Positions 27,392 to 37,534 of a stretch of DNA of 64,000 bases are shown here, one piece after another. Position numbers and translations under genes: made by a program. How positions within the stretch are numbered: position 1 is the stretch's first letter; the number at the start of each line of letters is the position of its first letter. The notes beneath the pieces are model-generated. The model was given only the letters and a program-made list of their open reading frames with translations, searched no databases and had not been told where the DNA came from. Source of the stretch: an uncultured Pelagibacteraceae bacterium (GTDB taxonomy: Bacteria; Pseudomonadota; Alphaproteobacteria; Pelagibacterales; Pelagibacteraceae); NCBI GenBank assembly GCA_902571015.1, contig CACGAC010000003.1, forward strand, positions 62,001-126,000, given 5' to 3'.

Positions 27392-28549
27392 ATGAAAACT
27401 TTAAATCAGTTACAATTAGCTAAAGAGCTAATTAGATTTCCTTCAATTACTCCTGTAGATGCAGGTATAATGAAATTTTTAGAAATAAAATTAAAAAGAC
27501 TTGGTTTCAAAACAAAAATACTCGAATTTAAAGAAAGGGGCTTTAAGCCTGTTAAAAATTTATATGCAAGATTTGGAAATAAAAGTCCAAACTTCTGTTA
27601 TGCAGGTCATCTGGATGTTGTGCCTCCAGGAAATATAAAAGATTGGACAACTAATCCATTCAAACCATCTGTTAAAAAGGGTCACTTAATTGGAAGAGGT
27701 GCAAATGATATGAAAAGTTCTATTGCGGCTTTCGTCTCTGCTGTAAGCAAGTTTTTGTCGAAAAATAAAAAATTTAATGGATCAATAAGTCTGTTGATAA
27801 CAGGTGATGAGGAAGGTGATGCAGTTAATGGCACAAAAAAAGTTGTGGAGTTTTTAAGAAAAAAAAGAGAAAAGATTAATTTTTGCTTAGTGGGTGAACC
27901 AACTAACCCAAATGTTTTAGGTGAAATGATTAAAATTGGTCGGAGAGGCAGTTTAACCGGTAAATTAATTGTATTTGGTTTACAAGGGCATGTTGCATAT
28001 CCTTCTAGAGCAAATAATCCTTCAACCATAATTGTTAATATTTTAAAAGAATTGAAGGAAATTCAGTTTGATAAAGGAACTAAAGATTTTCAATCTACAA
28101 ACTTAGAGGTTACCAGGATAAATATAAATAACACTGCAGATAATGTTATTCCAGCGACAGCTGAAGCAACATTCAACATAAGATTTAATAATAAACATTC
28201 CTCAAATTCGCTTAAAAAAAAACTTAACAAGATTTTTAGAAAAATTACCAAAAAACATAAATCAAAATTTAAAATTGAGTACAGAGTTTCTGGTGAAGCT
28301 TTTTTGACAAAACCTAACAAAACAACATTTATGATACAAAATATTATTAAAAAGATAACTAAATTAAAACCAAAATTATCAACAACAGGTGGAACTTCAG
28401 ACTTAAGATTTATAAGAACCATATGTCCTGGTCTTGAATTTGGTTTAGTTGGGAAAACTATGCATAAAGTTGATGAGGCAGTATCTCTAAAAGATCTTAA
28501 AAATCTAACAAAAATTTATGAAAATATTTTAAAAAATTATTTTAAATGA
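27392..28549 (+). CDS. dapE: Succinyl-diaminopimelate desuccinylase
   Basis: FCYAGHLDVVPPGN, GRGANDMKSSIAAF, TGDEEG, GGTSDLRFI. Confidence 0.94.
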   Translation: MKTLNQLQLAKELIRFPSITPVDAGIMKFLEIKLKRLGFKTKILEFKERGFKPVKNLYARFGNKSPNFCYAGHLDVVPPGNIKDWTTNPFKPSVKKGHLIGRGANDMKSSIAAFVSAVSKFLSKNKKFNGSISLLITGDEEGDAVNGTKKVVEFLRKKREKINFCLVGEPTNPNVLGEMIKIGRRGSLTGKLIVFGLQGHVAYPSRANNPSTIIVNILKELKEIQFDKGTKDFQSTNLEVTRININNTADNVIPATAEATFNIRFNNKHSSNSLKKKLNKIFRKITKKHKSKFKIEYRVSGEAFLTKPNKTTFMIQNIIKKITKLKPKLSTTGGTSDLRFIRTICPGLEFGLVGKTMHKVDEAVSLKDLKNLTKIYENILKNYFK

Positions 28550-29469
28550 ACACAGCAATTATAAATTCAGACTCTTATGAAAAGCATGATACTGGTGACG
28601 GTCATCCTGAACAGCCTAAAAGAGTTATTGCCATAAAAGAAAAATTAAAAAAAAGAAGTGATCTGATTTGGAAAAAACCAGGTAATGTACCAGATGATAT
28701 ATTGGCAATGACACATTCTAAAGAATATATTGATAATTTAAATAGTTCATTTCCTCAAAAGGGTCTAAAATTTTTAGATGGAGATACTGTAATATCACCA
28801 GACAGTAAAAAAGCAGTATTTGATGCAGCTGGCTCAACAATTAGGGCCGTTGATGGAATAGAAAATAAAGAATTTAAAAACGCGTTTTGTTTAGCAAGGC
28901 CTCCTGGACATCATGCGGAAAAGGATAGAGCAATGGGATTTTGTTGTATATCAAATGCTGGGGTAGCTACTAATTACTTAATTAAAAATTATAAATATAA
29001 GAAAGTTGCATGTGTAGACTTTGATGTGCACTGGGGAAACGGAAATTATGATGTTATGCGTAATAACAAAAATTCATTATATATCTCAACACATCAATAT
29101 CCTTTTTATCCTGGAGGAGGTACAGACAAAGATAAGGGTGATTTTAATAACTCGTTAAATATTCCTTTACCAGCAGGCACAAACTCAGAGGAATATTTCA
29201 ATGCATTCGATAGAGTTTTAGATAGATTAGTAAATTATAAACCTGATTTTCTTATATTCTCGGCAGGTTTTGATGCTCATAAAGATGATCCCTTAGCACA
29301 ATTTAAACTAAAATCAAAAGACTTCTACGAAATTACTAAAAGAACTTTAGCTGCCACCAATAAGTTCACCCAAGGGAAAGTTATATCTATTCTTGAGGGT
29401 GGTTATGATTTAAATGCATTATCTGAAAGTGCTAATGAACATGTTAATGCACTTGTAGAGTTCAATTGA
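28546..29469 (+). CDS. Histone deacetylase / acetoin utilization family deacetylase
   Basis: RPPGHHAEKDRAMGFC, VDFDVHWGNGN, SAGFDAHKDDPLA, LEGGYDL. Confidence 0.88.
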   Translation: MNTAIINSDSYEKHDTGDGHPEQPKRVIAIKEKLKKRSDLIWKKPGNVPDDILAMTHSKEYIDNLNSSFPQKGLKFLDGDTVISPDSKKAVFDAAGSTIRAVDGIENKEFKNAFCLARPPGHHAEKDRAMGFCCISNAGVATNYLIKNYKYKKVACVDFDVHWGNGNYDVMRNNKNSLYISTHQYPFYPGGGTDKDKGDFNNSLNIPLPAGTNSEEYFNAFDRVLDRLVNYKPDFLIFSAGFDAHKDDPLAQFKLKSKDFYEITKRTLAATNKFTQGKVISILEGGYDLNALSESANEHVNALVEFN

Positions 29470-29499
29470 TTTAAATTTAATTAATAATAATTCACTCGA

Positions 29500-29991
29500 A
29501 TGAAACTTTATAGAATTAAAAGATCTAAAATTGATAAGAAAGGAAGAGGTCTTTACGCTACACGTGATATTAAAGAAGGAACAAAAATAATTAATTACGT
29601 TGGCAAAATTATTACAAATAGAAAGGTAGATGAGTCAGTTAAGTTTGATAATAAAAAACCCATTTACTTGTTCACATTAAATAAAAGATATACCCTTGAT
29701 GGAGATTTTTCATGGAATATTGCAGGTCTTGTAAACCATAGTTGCAATAATAACTGCGATTATAATGGAAAAGGTTTAAAAGTATGGATTACTGCAATTC
29801 GTGATATTAAAAAAGGAGAGGAGTTTACATGTGATTACGGATTTGGTTATGATGAAGACTATAAACAATTTCCTTGCAAATGCGGCTCAAAAAATTGTTG
29901 TGGATATATTGTAAGAGAAGAGTCTAGATGGAGAATTAATAAAAAGTTTGCAATGAGTAACAAAAAAAAGTTAATAAATAACTCTCGCTAA
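29500..29991 (+). CDS. SET domain-containing protein with post-SET Cys cluster
   Basis: GRGLYATRDIKEG, GLVNHSCNNNCDY, GEEFTCDYGFGY, CKCGSKNCCGYI. Confidence 0.88.
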   Translation: MKLYRIKRSKIDKKGRGLYATRDIKEGTKIINYVGKIITNRKVDESVKFDNKKPIYLFTLNKRYTLDGDFSWNIAGLVNHSCNNNCDYNGKGLKVWITAIRDIKKGEEFTCDYGFGYDEDYKQFPCKCGSKNCCGYIVREESRWRINKKFAMSNKKKLINNSR

Positions 29992-30711
29992 ATAAAGTCC
30001 TTCAGGTGGTGCAGGCGGTGCACATAAAATCCGTTTTTTTGAGTTCATAATAAAATTGAATTTTTTTAAAGACCATTTTTTTTCACCTACATATTTTAAA
30101 CAACCAACCATTGAACGAACCTGTTGTTGTAGAAAAGATTGAGATTGAAATTCTATCTCTATTTTGTTATTTTTAAATTTTATTTTAACAGATCTCATTG
30201 TTTTGATTGGACTTTTGGCTCTACAGCTTGAAGCTCTGAAGGTAGAAAAATCTTTAGTGCCAACTAATTTTTTCGCAGCTTTTTTCATTATTTTTAAATC
30301 AAGCTTATTAATAATGTGCCATCCTCTATTTTTATCTATTACCGGTCCACTGGGACGATTAATGATTATATACTTATATATTCTCATTCTTGCAGAAAAT
30401 CTTGCGTGAAAATCGTTGCCTCTTTTCTTAATTTTAATGATTGAAATCATTTCCTTATTTAGAAAATGGTTTAAAGATTTAACAAATTTATTCGAATTTT
30501 CGATTTTTTTTTTACACTCAAAATGAGCAGATTGCTCAAGTGCATGCACTCCTTTATCTAGTCTTCCAGAGCCGAATAAAATAATTTTTTCTTTTAATAA
30601 TTTTGAAATTCTCTCTTGGATAAAACCTTGTATAGTTTTGCCCTTTGTTTGAATTTGCCAACCTCTAAAATTGGTGCCTACATACTCTATCAATATTTGA
30701 TATCTAAACAT
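29971..30711 (-). CDS. truA: tRNA pseudouridine(38-40) synthase (start at MFRYQILIEYVG)
   Basis: GTNFRGWQIQ, GSGRLDKGVHALEQSAHF, FLQQQVRSMVG. Confidence 0.92.
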   Translation of the reverse strand: MFRYQILIEYVGTNFRGWQIQTKGKTIQGFIQERISKLLKEKIILFGSGRLDKGVHALEQSAHFECKKKIENSNKFVKSLNHFLNKEMISIIKIKKRGNDFHARFSARMRIYKYIIINRPSGPVIDKNRGWHIINKLDLKIMKKAAKKLVGTKDFSTFRASSCRAKSPIKTMRSVKIKFKNNKIEIEFQSQSFLQQQVRSMVGCLKYVGEKKWSLKKFNFIMNSKKRILCAPPAPPEGLYLARVIY

Positions 30712-31636
30712 TAGATATAATTGAGCCTTTTCTGATTTGGGATCCAAGCATAAACTCTCCAATTTTTTGAACCTTTTTTCCCTCTCTCTGTATTTCAAAA
30801 ACTTTAATAGATTTTTCACCTCCACACGCTATTTCAAGATCGTTTGATATAACCTCACCATTTTTACCAATCCCATTTCCAATTTCTGCTTTTAAAATTT
30901 TATATCTTTGTCCGTTAAAAGTGAAAAAAGCTCCTGGGGAGGGATATAAGCCATTAATTTTTCCAATTATTTTCGAAGCATCGCTTTTCCAGTCTATTTG
31001 CCCTTCATTTTTAGTAATTTTTTTTGCGTAAGTAGCTTTAGAATTATCTTGATCAATAAAATTTGATTTACCTTCAAAAATTTCATCTACAACATCTAAA
31101 ATTTTATCTGCAGCCATTAAAGCAAGTTTTTCTGAGACCTCTTTTGCATTGAGACTTTGATCAAGTTTTATTTTATAAGTTTTACATACAGGTCCGCTAT
31201 CTAATTCTTCGTTAATTTTCATTATACTGATACCTGTTTCTGTGTCTAAATTCATTATAGCTCTCTGAATAGGTGCAGCACCTCTCCATTTTGGGAGTAT
31301 AGATGCATGAATATTTATAAAACCTTTTTTTGTTAAACTTAAGAATTCTTTAGGAATTATTTGCCCATAGGCTACAACAATTGCAATATCAGCCTCCATT
31401 TTTTTTAAGAACTCATATTCCTCAGTGTTGTTTTTTAAGTTCTGTGGAGATCTGAATTCTATATTTAAAGTTTCCGATATACCTTGAACTGGTGATTTAT
31501 TTATCCTCTGACCTCGGTGAGATTTTTGGGGTGGCTGTGTATAAACCAAATTTATTGGAAAACCATTTTGATAGAGTGATTTCAATATTGGAACTGCAAA
31601 CATGGGTGTACCCATAAAAATGATTTTTTTAGGCAT
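30704..31636 (-). CDS. fmt: Methionyl-tRNA formyltransferase
   Basis: MGTPMFAVPILKSL, NIHASILPKWRGAAPIQRAI. Confidence 0.95.
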   Translation of the reverse strand: MPKKIIFMGTPMFAVPILKSLYQNGFPINLVYTQPPQKSHRGQRINKSPVQGISETLNIEFRSPQNLKNNTEEYEFLKKMEADIAIVVAYGQIIPKEFLSLTKKGFINIHASILPKWRGAAPIQRAIMNLDTETGISIMKINEELDSGPVCKTYKIKLDQSLNAKEVSEKLALMAADKILDVVDEIFEGKSNFIDQDNSKATYAKKITKNEGQIDWKSDASKIIGKINGLYPSPGAFFTFNGQRYKILKAEIGNGIGKNGEVISNDLEIACGGEKSIKVFEIQREGKKVQKIGEFMLGSQIRKGSIISNV

Positions 31637-31638
31637 TT

Positions 31639-32163
31639 CTAAACTAATATTCGGTCAGGATTTTTTTTTGTTTTTGAAATTTTTTTGATGATGATATCTC
31701 TTTTTAACTTTGATAAATGGTCAATTATCAATTTTCCATCTAAATGATTAATTTCGTGCTGTAAACAAATTGATAAAAGACCGTCACACTTTAAATTTTT
31801 TTTTTCTCCATTGATATCAATATATTCTACTTCACAAATTTTTGGCCTCTCAATTTCTATAAATGTATCTGGAATTGATAAACAACCCTCCTCATAGATT
31901 GAGGTTTCATCACTAACTTTTTTAATAATAGGATTTATGAAACTTAAAGGCTCCCTCTTTTCATCTTTAGTAGACACATCAATTACTAAAATTCTTTTCA
32001 ATATACCTATTTGTACTGCAGCTAATCCGATACCTTTCGAAGCGTACATGGTATCAAATAAATCATTAATAAGTTTTTTTTCGTTAGCACTGACTTTTTC
32101 TAATGGTTCGGAGATTTTTTTTAAAGTTTCGTCAGGAACTGTAATTATATCTTTAATACTCAT
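31639..32163 (-). CDS. def: Peptide deformylase
   Basis: GIGLAAVQIG, EEGCLSIP, QHEINHLDGKL. Confidence 0.95.
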   Translation of the reverse strand: MSIKDIITVPDETLKKISEPLEKVSANEKKLINDLFDTMYASKGIGLAAVQIGILKRILVIDVSTKDEKREPLSFINPIIKKVSDETSIYEEGCLSIPDTFIEIERPKICEVEYIDINGEKKNLKCDGLLSICLQHEINHLDGKLIIDHLSKLKRDIIIKKISKTKKNPDRILV

Positions 32164-32186
32164 TAGATAAATAGATAAACTAATTT

Positions 32187-33959
32187 TTAAACTTTTAAAG
32201 GAAGAACTTTTAATAGAATTTTATTACGTATAGAGTCTATATTTAATTGATTAAGTGCACTTATTATAAAAAATAGGGTATCCTCATCTAAAGTACTCAA
32301 CTCATCTTGACCGATAACCTCTATAATTCTCAGAATTGTTGAAGCAGACTCATTATTATTTACCATAACTTGAATATCTGTTGGCATTTCAGAGTCTAGA
32401 ATTTTATATAAATTATCATATTTCTTATCAATTTTTATGCCATCTGATTTCAATGACTCGATTAAAATAATATCTTTTTTTGAGATTGAATACTTCTTAT
32501 CCTTTTTTATTTTTTTGAGAAAATTATTGAGATCTTTTTCTATTTTTGTTTGATTATATTCTCCAATAAAATATTTTATAAGTTTTGATTGATGTAAAAG
32601 ATCATCATTATACTTTATTCTAGTTTGTTTTTTTTCATCAATATTAACATTTTCTAAATAAAAACTAGTATACTTTGAGGAAATTTGATCTAGTTCAATA
32701 TCTTGTAACAGGTCTTTTAGTTTCTCATCAAAAGCATTACCAATTTTATCCTTGATGAATGCTTCTTTTAGAAGTTTCATTAACTCTATTTTTTTATTTA
32801 TGTCAGACTCTAACAATACACTTTGATATAAAAGGGCCCTGCTCTCAATATTAGCTAAAGATTTGAATACTGTTTTGACATTCAAAAATTGATCAATCGT
32901 AAACTGAAACCTTTTGTAAATTTGAAATAAATCATCTTCAAGATAATTCTTATTATGTGTAGCATACTCAATTAATTCTATTTTTTCTAATTCATCCAGA
33001 TCGATTTCATTAGTTTGGTATAATAAATTTGAAGCGGCTAAATATTTCCATATTAATGGATTAGTGTTTTCTTTTGGTTCAAAAAAAAAGTCTGGGTTTG
33101 TTTTATGGGCCAAATGAAACTCTAGGATACTTTTTTCAGAAACAGCTTTATCAATTTCATTTGTATATCCAAAAAGATAATTTAGTTTATTTTCAAAATA
33201 TTCGTCATTAAAACCTAATTCTTTTTTTAAGTCAAAAATTAATTGTGCTTGATCTTTTTTTCCATTGTTTATCAAACAATAAATATTAAATTTTGACAAA
33301 TAATCATTTTTTAATGGTTCTGAATTATTTAAAAAAATTTTGCAAGCTTGATCAAGCTTAGACTCGGATAAATGTTTATCAATTAAATATTTAGTTAATT
33401 TAGGGTGTAAATTTAAAATATCATTCTTGATTAAATACTCCTCTATTAGCTCTAAGTTATTATGTTTTATCAACCAATCTGATTTGATTTTTAAAAAATC
33501 CTTCTCACTAATATTTTTTTTGGGATAATAAGCATTAGTTAATAAAACAATATTCATAAGTTCTGAAGCATCGCTTGATAAGTTTATTTTAGCTAAATTA
33601 GAGAAAAGGTATTTTAATTGATCGCCATTAGAATTTGACCACATGTCAATTTTTAATCCAAAATCTTCAGGATCATAGAGACCTATTATTTTAATTTCTT
33701 TGGAATTTAAAGTTTCATCAACCTTAATTGAATCTGATCTTTTTTTAGTTTGCATATTAAAAACATCAATTTTTTCAGTTTCAAGTTCACTTTCGGTAAT
33801 CGAAATTAATTCCTTATTTTCAGAATTTTCTTGTATTTGCTCCTTATCAATATTCCATATATCTACAGGTTCATTTTCTGAGAAAGAGTTGGCTATCGAA
33901 AAAAAAAGAATAATTAGAATTGATAAATAAGTTTTATTTAACAATTTTAAAATTTTCAT
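32187..33959 (-). CDS. Secreted/periplasmic protein of unknown function (590 aa)
   Basis: N-terminal signal-like helix (LSILIILFFSIANSFS), mostly helical low-complexity sequence, no recognised domain. Confidence 0.6.
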   Translation of the reverse strand: MKILKLLNKTYLSILIILFFSIANSFSENEPVDIWNIDKEQIQENSENKELISITESELETEKIDVFNMQTKKRSDSIKVDETLNSKEIKIIGLYDPEDFGLKIDMWSNSNGDQLKYLFSNLAKINLSSDASELMNIVLLTNAYYPKKNISEKDFLKIKSDWLIKHNNLELIEEYLIKNDILNLHPKLTKYLIDKHLSESKLDQACKIFLNNSEPLKNDYLSKFNIYCLINNGKKDQAQLIFDLKKELGFNDEYFENKLNYLFGYTNEIDKAVSEKSILEFHLAHKTNPDFFFEPKENTNPLIWKYLAASNLLYQTNEIDLDELEKIELIEYATHNKNYLEDDLFQIYKRFQFTIDQFLNVKTVFKSLANIESRALLYQSVLLESDINKKIELMKLLKEAFIKDKIGNAFDEKLKDLLQDIELDQISSKYTSFYLENVNIDEKKQTRIKYNDDLLHQSKLIKYFIGEYNQTKIEKDLNNFLKKIKKDKKYSISKKDIILIESLKSDGIKIDKKYDNLYKILDSEMPTDIQVMVNNNESASTILRIIEVIGQDELSTLDEDTLFFIISALNQLNIDSIRNKILLKVLPLKV

Positions 33960-34113
33960 TAGGTATTATTTTTTCAATTGTTTTTTTTGGTGCTGGGAAG
34001 TCTAATTTATTTAAAAGAAATATTATTACAACAAATACAATTGTAATTAAAAATAATTTTATCAATAATCCAATTATACTTTTGCTATAACTTGTTTTTC
34101 TAGTAAATTGCAT
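33934..34113 (-). CDS. Small predicted membrane protein (59 aa)
   Basis: MQFTRKTSYSKSIIGLLIKLFLITIVFVVIIFLLNKLDFPAPKKTIEKIIPNENFKIVK*; overlaps the start of the next CDS on the same strand. Confidence 0.55.
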   Translation of the reverse strand: MQFTRKTSYSKSIIGLLIKLFLITIVFVVIIFLLNKLDFPAPKKTIEKIIPNENFKIVK

Positions 34114-34170
34114 ATAGATTTAATTAATTTCAAATTAAGACATATTTGTGTTTTTTCAATAAAGAAACTT

Positions 34171-34683
34171 ATGAAATCAAAGGAAAATTTAGTTTTTATC
34201 GGAATGATGGGGTCTGGAAAGAGTTCTATTGGCTCTATGGTATCAAAAAAACTAAATCTTAACTTTTTTGATATTGATCAATTAATTGAAAGTGATCAAA
34301 AAATGAAAATATCAAAAATCTTTGAAATTAAAGGAGAAAACTTCTTTAGAGATATTGAAAAAAAAATAACTCTTAATATTTTAAAAAGTAAAAAAGGTGT
34401 AGTTGCACTTGGTGGAGGAGCGTTCATTAATCGAGCTATTAAAAATGAGGTTCTAGAAAATCACTTATCATTTTGGCTTAATTGGAATATCGATACCTTA
34501 GTTAATAGGATAAAAAACAGCAAAAAAAGACCGTTAGCAGTAAATTCAAGTAAAAATGAACTCATAGAAATCATAAAAAAACGTTCAATTATTTACTCTA
34601 AAGCACTATATAAAATAGATTGTGAAAATTTTACAAAACAACAAATTGCAAAAAAAATCTTAGATATTTATGAGGCCAATTAA
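34171..34683 (+). CDS. aroK: Shikimate kinase
   Basis: FIGMMGSGKSSIG, FFDIDQLIE, FRDIEKK, GGGAF. Confidence 0.93.
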   Translation: MKSKENLVFIGMMGSGKSSIGSMVSKKLNLNFFDIDQLIESDQKMKISKIFEIKGENFFRDIEKKITLNILKSKKGVVALGGGAFINRAIKNEVLENHLSFWLNWNIDTLVNRIKNSKKRPLAVNSSKNELIEIIKKRSIIYSKALYKIDCENFTKQQIAKKILDIYEAN

Positions 34684-35776
34684 ACTGATAGTTAAAACTA
34701 ATTCAGAAAAATATCCTATCATAATTGGGAGAAATTTAATTTCTAATTTATCACAAATATTAAAAAAAAATTCTATCAACTTTAAAAAATGCTTGTTAGT
34801 TTTAGATAAAAATATTCCAAATAAATATGTTAAACAAATTTCAGAATCTTTAAAAAGATATAAAGTTTACAAATTTATTTACAATGCAAATGAGAAAAAT
34901 AAAAACCAGAAAAATGTTAATAAAATTTTAGATATTTTGCTGCAAAAGAATTTTTCAAGAGATGACTGTTTAATATCTATTGGGGGAGGCATTACCGGTG
35001 ATGTAGCAGGTTTTGCTGCAAGTTTATTCAAAAGGGGTTTAAAATTTGTTAATATTCCAACAACATTGTTATCACAAGTTGATTCATCTGTTGGTGGAAA
35101 AACAGGTATTAACACATCTCAAGGCAAGAATTTAATTGGAAGTTTTTATCAACCTAAAATTGTTATCAGTGATGTAGATGTTTTGAGGAGTCTACCATTT
35201 AGAGAAGTAGTTTGTGGTTACGCAGAAATAGTGAAACATGCATTAATTGCAAATAAAAAGTTTTATAATTTTCTGGATAAAAATATTAATGACGTATTAA
35301 AACTAAAGTCTCCAAAAATTGAAAAATCTATTTATGAGAGTTGTAAAATTAAAAAATCAATAGTTGAAAAAGACGAGAAAGAAAAAAATTTGAGAAAAAT
35401 TTTGAATTTTGGACACACTTTTGCTCATGCATATGAGGCAAGTTTAAATTTTTCAAAAAAATTAAATCATGGAGAGGCGGTAATTCTGGGAATGAAATCT
35501 GCGTTTGAATTTAGTAAAAATAAAAAGTTGATTACCTATAAAGAATTTGATTCTGCAATTAAACATCTTAATAATTATCATTTTCCAATTTCTATTAAAA
35601 ATTATTTTACAATAAAAAAAATTAATCAGATCATATCCTTTATGATGAGGGACAAAAAAAATAATTCTAAAAATATTAAGCTTATGTTAATTAAAAAAAT
35701 TGGAGGTCCAATAATTGAAAAAGAAATTTCAGATGTTACTGTCAAACTTTTTTTAAAAAAGAGATTAATTAATTAA
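34670..35776 (+). CDS. aroB: 3-dehydroquinate synthase
   Basis: GGGITGDVAGFAAS, PTTLLSQVDSSVGGKTGIN, FGHTFAHAYE. Confidence 0.95.
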   Translation: MRPIKLIVKTNSEKYPIIIGRNLISNLSQILKKNSINFKKCLLVLDKNIPNKYVKQISESLKRYKVYKFIYNANEKNKNQKNVNKILDILLQKNFSRDDCLISIGGGITGDVAGFAASLFKRGLKFVNIPTTLLSQVDSSVGGKTGINTSQGKNLIGSFYQPKIVISDVDVLRSLPFREVVCGYAEIVKHALIANKKFYNFLDKNINDVLKLKSPKIEKSIYESCKIKKSIVEKDEKEKNLRKILNFGHTFAHAYEASLNFSKKLNHGEAVILGMKSAFEFSKNKKLITYKEFDSAIKHLNNYHFPISIKNYFTIKKINQIISFMMRDKKNNSKNIKLMLIKKIGGPIIEKEISDVTVKLFLKKRLIN

Positions 35777-36025
35777 AATTTGTAGAGAGTGAATGTGATT
35801 TTTTAATTCCTCATCTAATATTTTATAAATTTTTTTATTACTCTCAATTTTATTTAATTTCTTAAGCTCCTCAGACTCTATACTGATTTTTAAATGGAAT
35901 TTATTACTTTCGTGTCCTGGATGATTTTTATGTAAAAATGTTTTATCTTCTATCAAAATATTTTTGATATTAATATTTTTTTTTATTTTTTTTTTTACGT
36001 TTGTAATTAATTCATCTATATTCAT
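35765..36025 (-). CDS. bolA: BolA family protein
   Basis: HPGHESNKFHLKISIES, HIHSLQI. Confidence 0.85.
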   Translation of the reverse strand: MNIDELITNVKKKIKKNINIKNILIEDKTFLHKNHPGHESNKFHLKISIESEELKKLNKIESNKKIYKILDEELKNHIHSLQILIN

Positions 36026-36027
36026 TT

Positions 36028-36041
36028 GATATAATTATATC
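36028..36041. promoter_or_regulatory. Perfect 14-bp palindrome GATATAATTATATC with TATAAT on both strands between divergent bolA and dnaJ-like genes
   Basis: Read directly from sequence; spacer between the start codons is only 16 bp. Confidence 0.45.
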
Positions 36042-36563
36042 ATGAAAAATATCTGTGACTGGAATAATTGCAATGAAATTGGTGAATATAAAGCACCAGT
36101 TGAAAAAGATAATAGTAAAAAATTTAGGTTATTATGTTTAAATCATGTCAAAGAATTCAACAAAAATTGGAATTATTTTTCGGGTATGAATGATGATCAA
36201 GTAATTGACTTTTTAAAATCAGATATGGTTTGGCATAAACCTACGCAAAGTTTTAGTTCTTCAGATAACTTTTTTAAAGTCTTGTGGAATAATACTTTGA
36301 GAGATGATCTTGATAAAGAAAAGTTAAAAAGCGATTTTAATCATATGGGACAATTTAGATATAATCACAAAGACATTAAAGCATTTGAAATATTAGGTAT
36401 TTCAGTGGGGTCGAAATGGGAAAAAATTTATAATAAATTTAAAATACTTGTTAAAAAATTTCACCCTGATATGAATTCCGGTAATAAAAAATTTGAAGAA
36501 AAACTTAAATCAATAACTTTGGCTTATACTCAGTTAAAAAATACTTATAGAGAAAAAAATTGA
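36042..36563 (+). CDS. DnaJ-domain protein
   Basis: C-terminal J-domain with [12 protein letters not shown]-terminal Cys/His cluster. Confidence 0.8.
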   Translation: MKNICDWNNCNEIGEYKAPVEKDNSKKFRLLCLNHVKEFNKNWNYFSGMNDDQVIDFLKSDMVWHKPTQSFSSSDNFFKVLWNNTLRDDLDKEKLKSDFNHMGQFRYNHKDIKAFEILGISVGSKWEKIYNKFKILVKKFHPDMNSGNKKFEEKLKSITLAYTQLKNTYREKN

Positions 36564-37534
36564 CACTAGATATAAATAACCAACCTGACATAAAACTCTC
36601 AATAAAACAGACTTTTGGAATCGATTCTAATATGGAGGTTGATGCATTTTCTAAAAAAAGCGAGTATGTGCCAGAAATAGATAAAAATTATAAATTTGAT
36701 CGTGATACTACTTTAGCAATTATCTCGGGTTTTGCATTTAATAAAAGAGTTCTTGTTCAGGGTTATCATGGCACAGGAAAATCTACACACATAGAGCAAA
36801 TTGCTGCAAGATTAAATTGGCCGTGCATCAGAGTAAATTTAGACAGTCATATAAGTCGTATAGATTTAATAGGTAAGGATGCGATTGTTTTAAAAGATGG
36901 TAAGCAAGTTACACAATTTAATGAAGGGATTTTGCCTTGGTCAATACAAAACCCTGTGGCTTTAGTATTTGATGAGTATGATGCGGGAAGACCTGATGTA
37001 ATGTTTGTTATCCAGAGAGTACTTGAGGCAGAAGGTAATTTTACACTTCTAGATAAAAATAAAGTTATTAAACAAAATAAATTTTTTAGATTATTTGCAA
37101 CCTCTAACACTGTTGGTTTAGGAGATACATCAGGTCTTTACCATGGAACCCAACAAATAAATCAAGGACAAATGGATAGATGGAATATTGTTACAACTTT
37201 AAATTATCTTAGCCTTGATAAAGAAATGGAGATAATCTTAGCAAAAAATAAAAGCTTAGATAATACAAAAGGCAAAGAAAAAGTTTCAAATATGATTAAA
37301 GTTGCATCATTAACTAGAAAAGGATTTATAGCTGGGGATATATCTACAGTGATGAGCCCACGAACAGTTTTGCACTGGGCTGAAAATACAGAAATTTTCA
37401 AAGATACAGGTTATGCTTTTAGAGTAACGTTTTTAAATAAGTGTGATGAAATTGAAAAAAATATAATTGCAGAGTATTACCAGAGATGTTTTGGTGAGGA
37501 ATTACCAGAGTCCTTGTTAAATATTCAAATTTAA
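36560..37534 (+). CDS. cobS: CobS-like cobaltochelatase AAA+ subunit, TTG start
   Basis: [68 protein letters not shown]. Confidence 0.9.
   Translation: MTLDINNQPDIKLSIKQTFGIDSNMEVDAFSKKSEYVPEIDKNYKFDRDTTLAIISGFAFNKRVLVQGYHGTGKSTHIEQIAARLNWPCIRVNLDSHISRIDLIGKDAIVLKDGKQVTQFNEGILPWSIQNPVALVFDEYDAGRPDVMFVIQRVLEAEGNFTLLDKNKVIKQNKFFRLFATSNTVGLGDTSGLYHGTQQINQGQMDRWNIVTTLNYLSLDKEMEIILAKNKSLDNTKGKEKVSNMIKVASLTRKGFIAGDISTVMSPRTVLHWAENTEIFKDTGYAFRVTFLNKCDEIEKNIIAEYYQRCFGEELPESLLNIQI

Noticed and set aside
30712-30825. 38-aa N-terminal extension of truA
   Set aside because: Lies inside fmt; TruA homology begins at MFRYQILIEYVG
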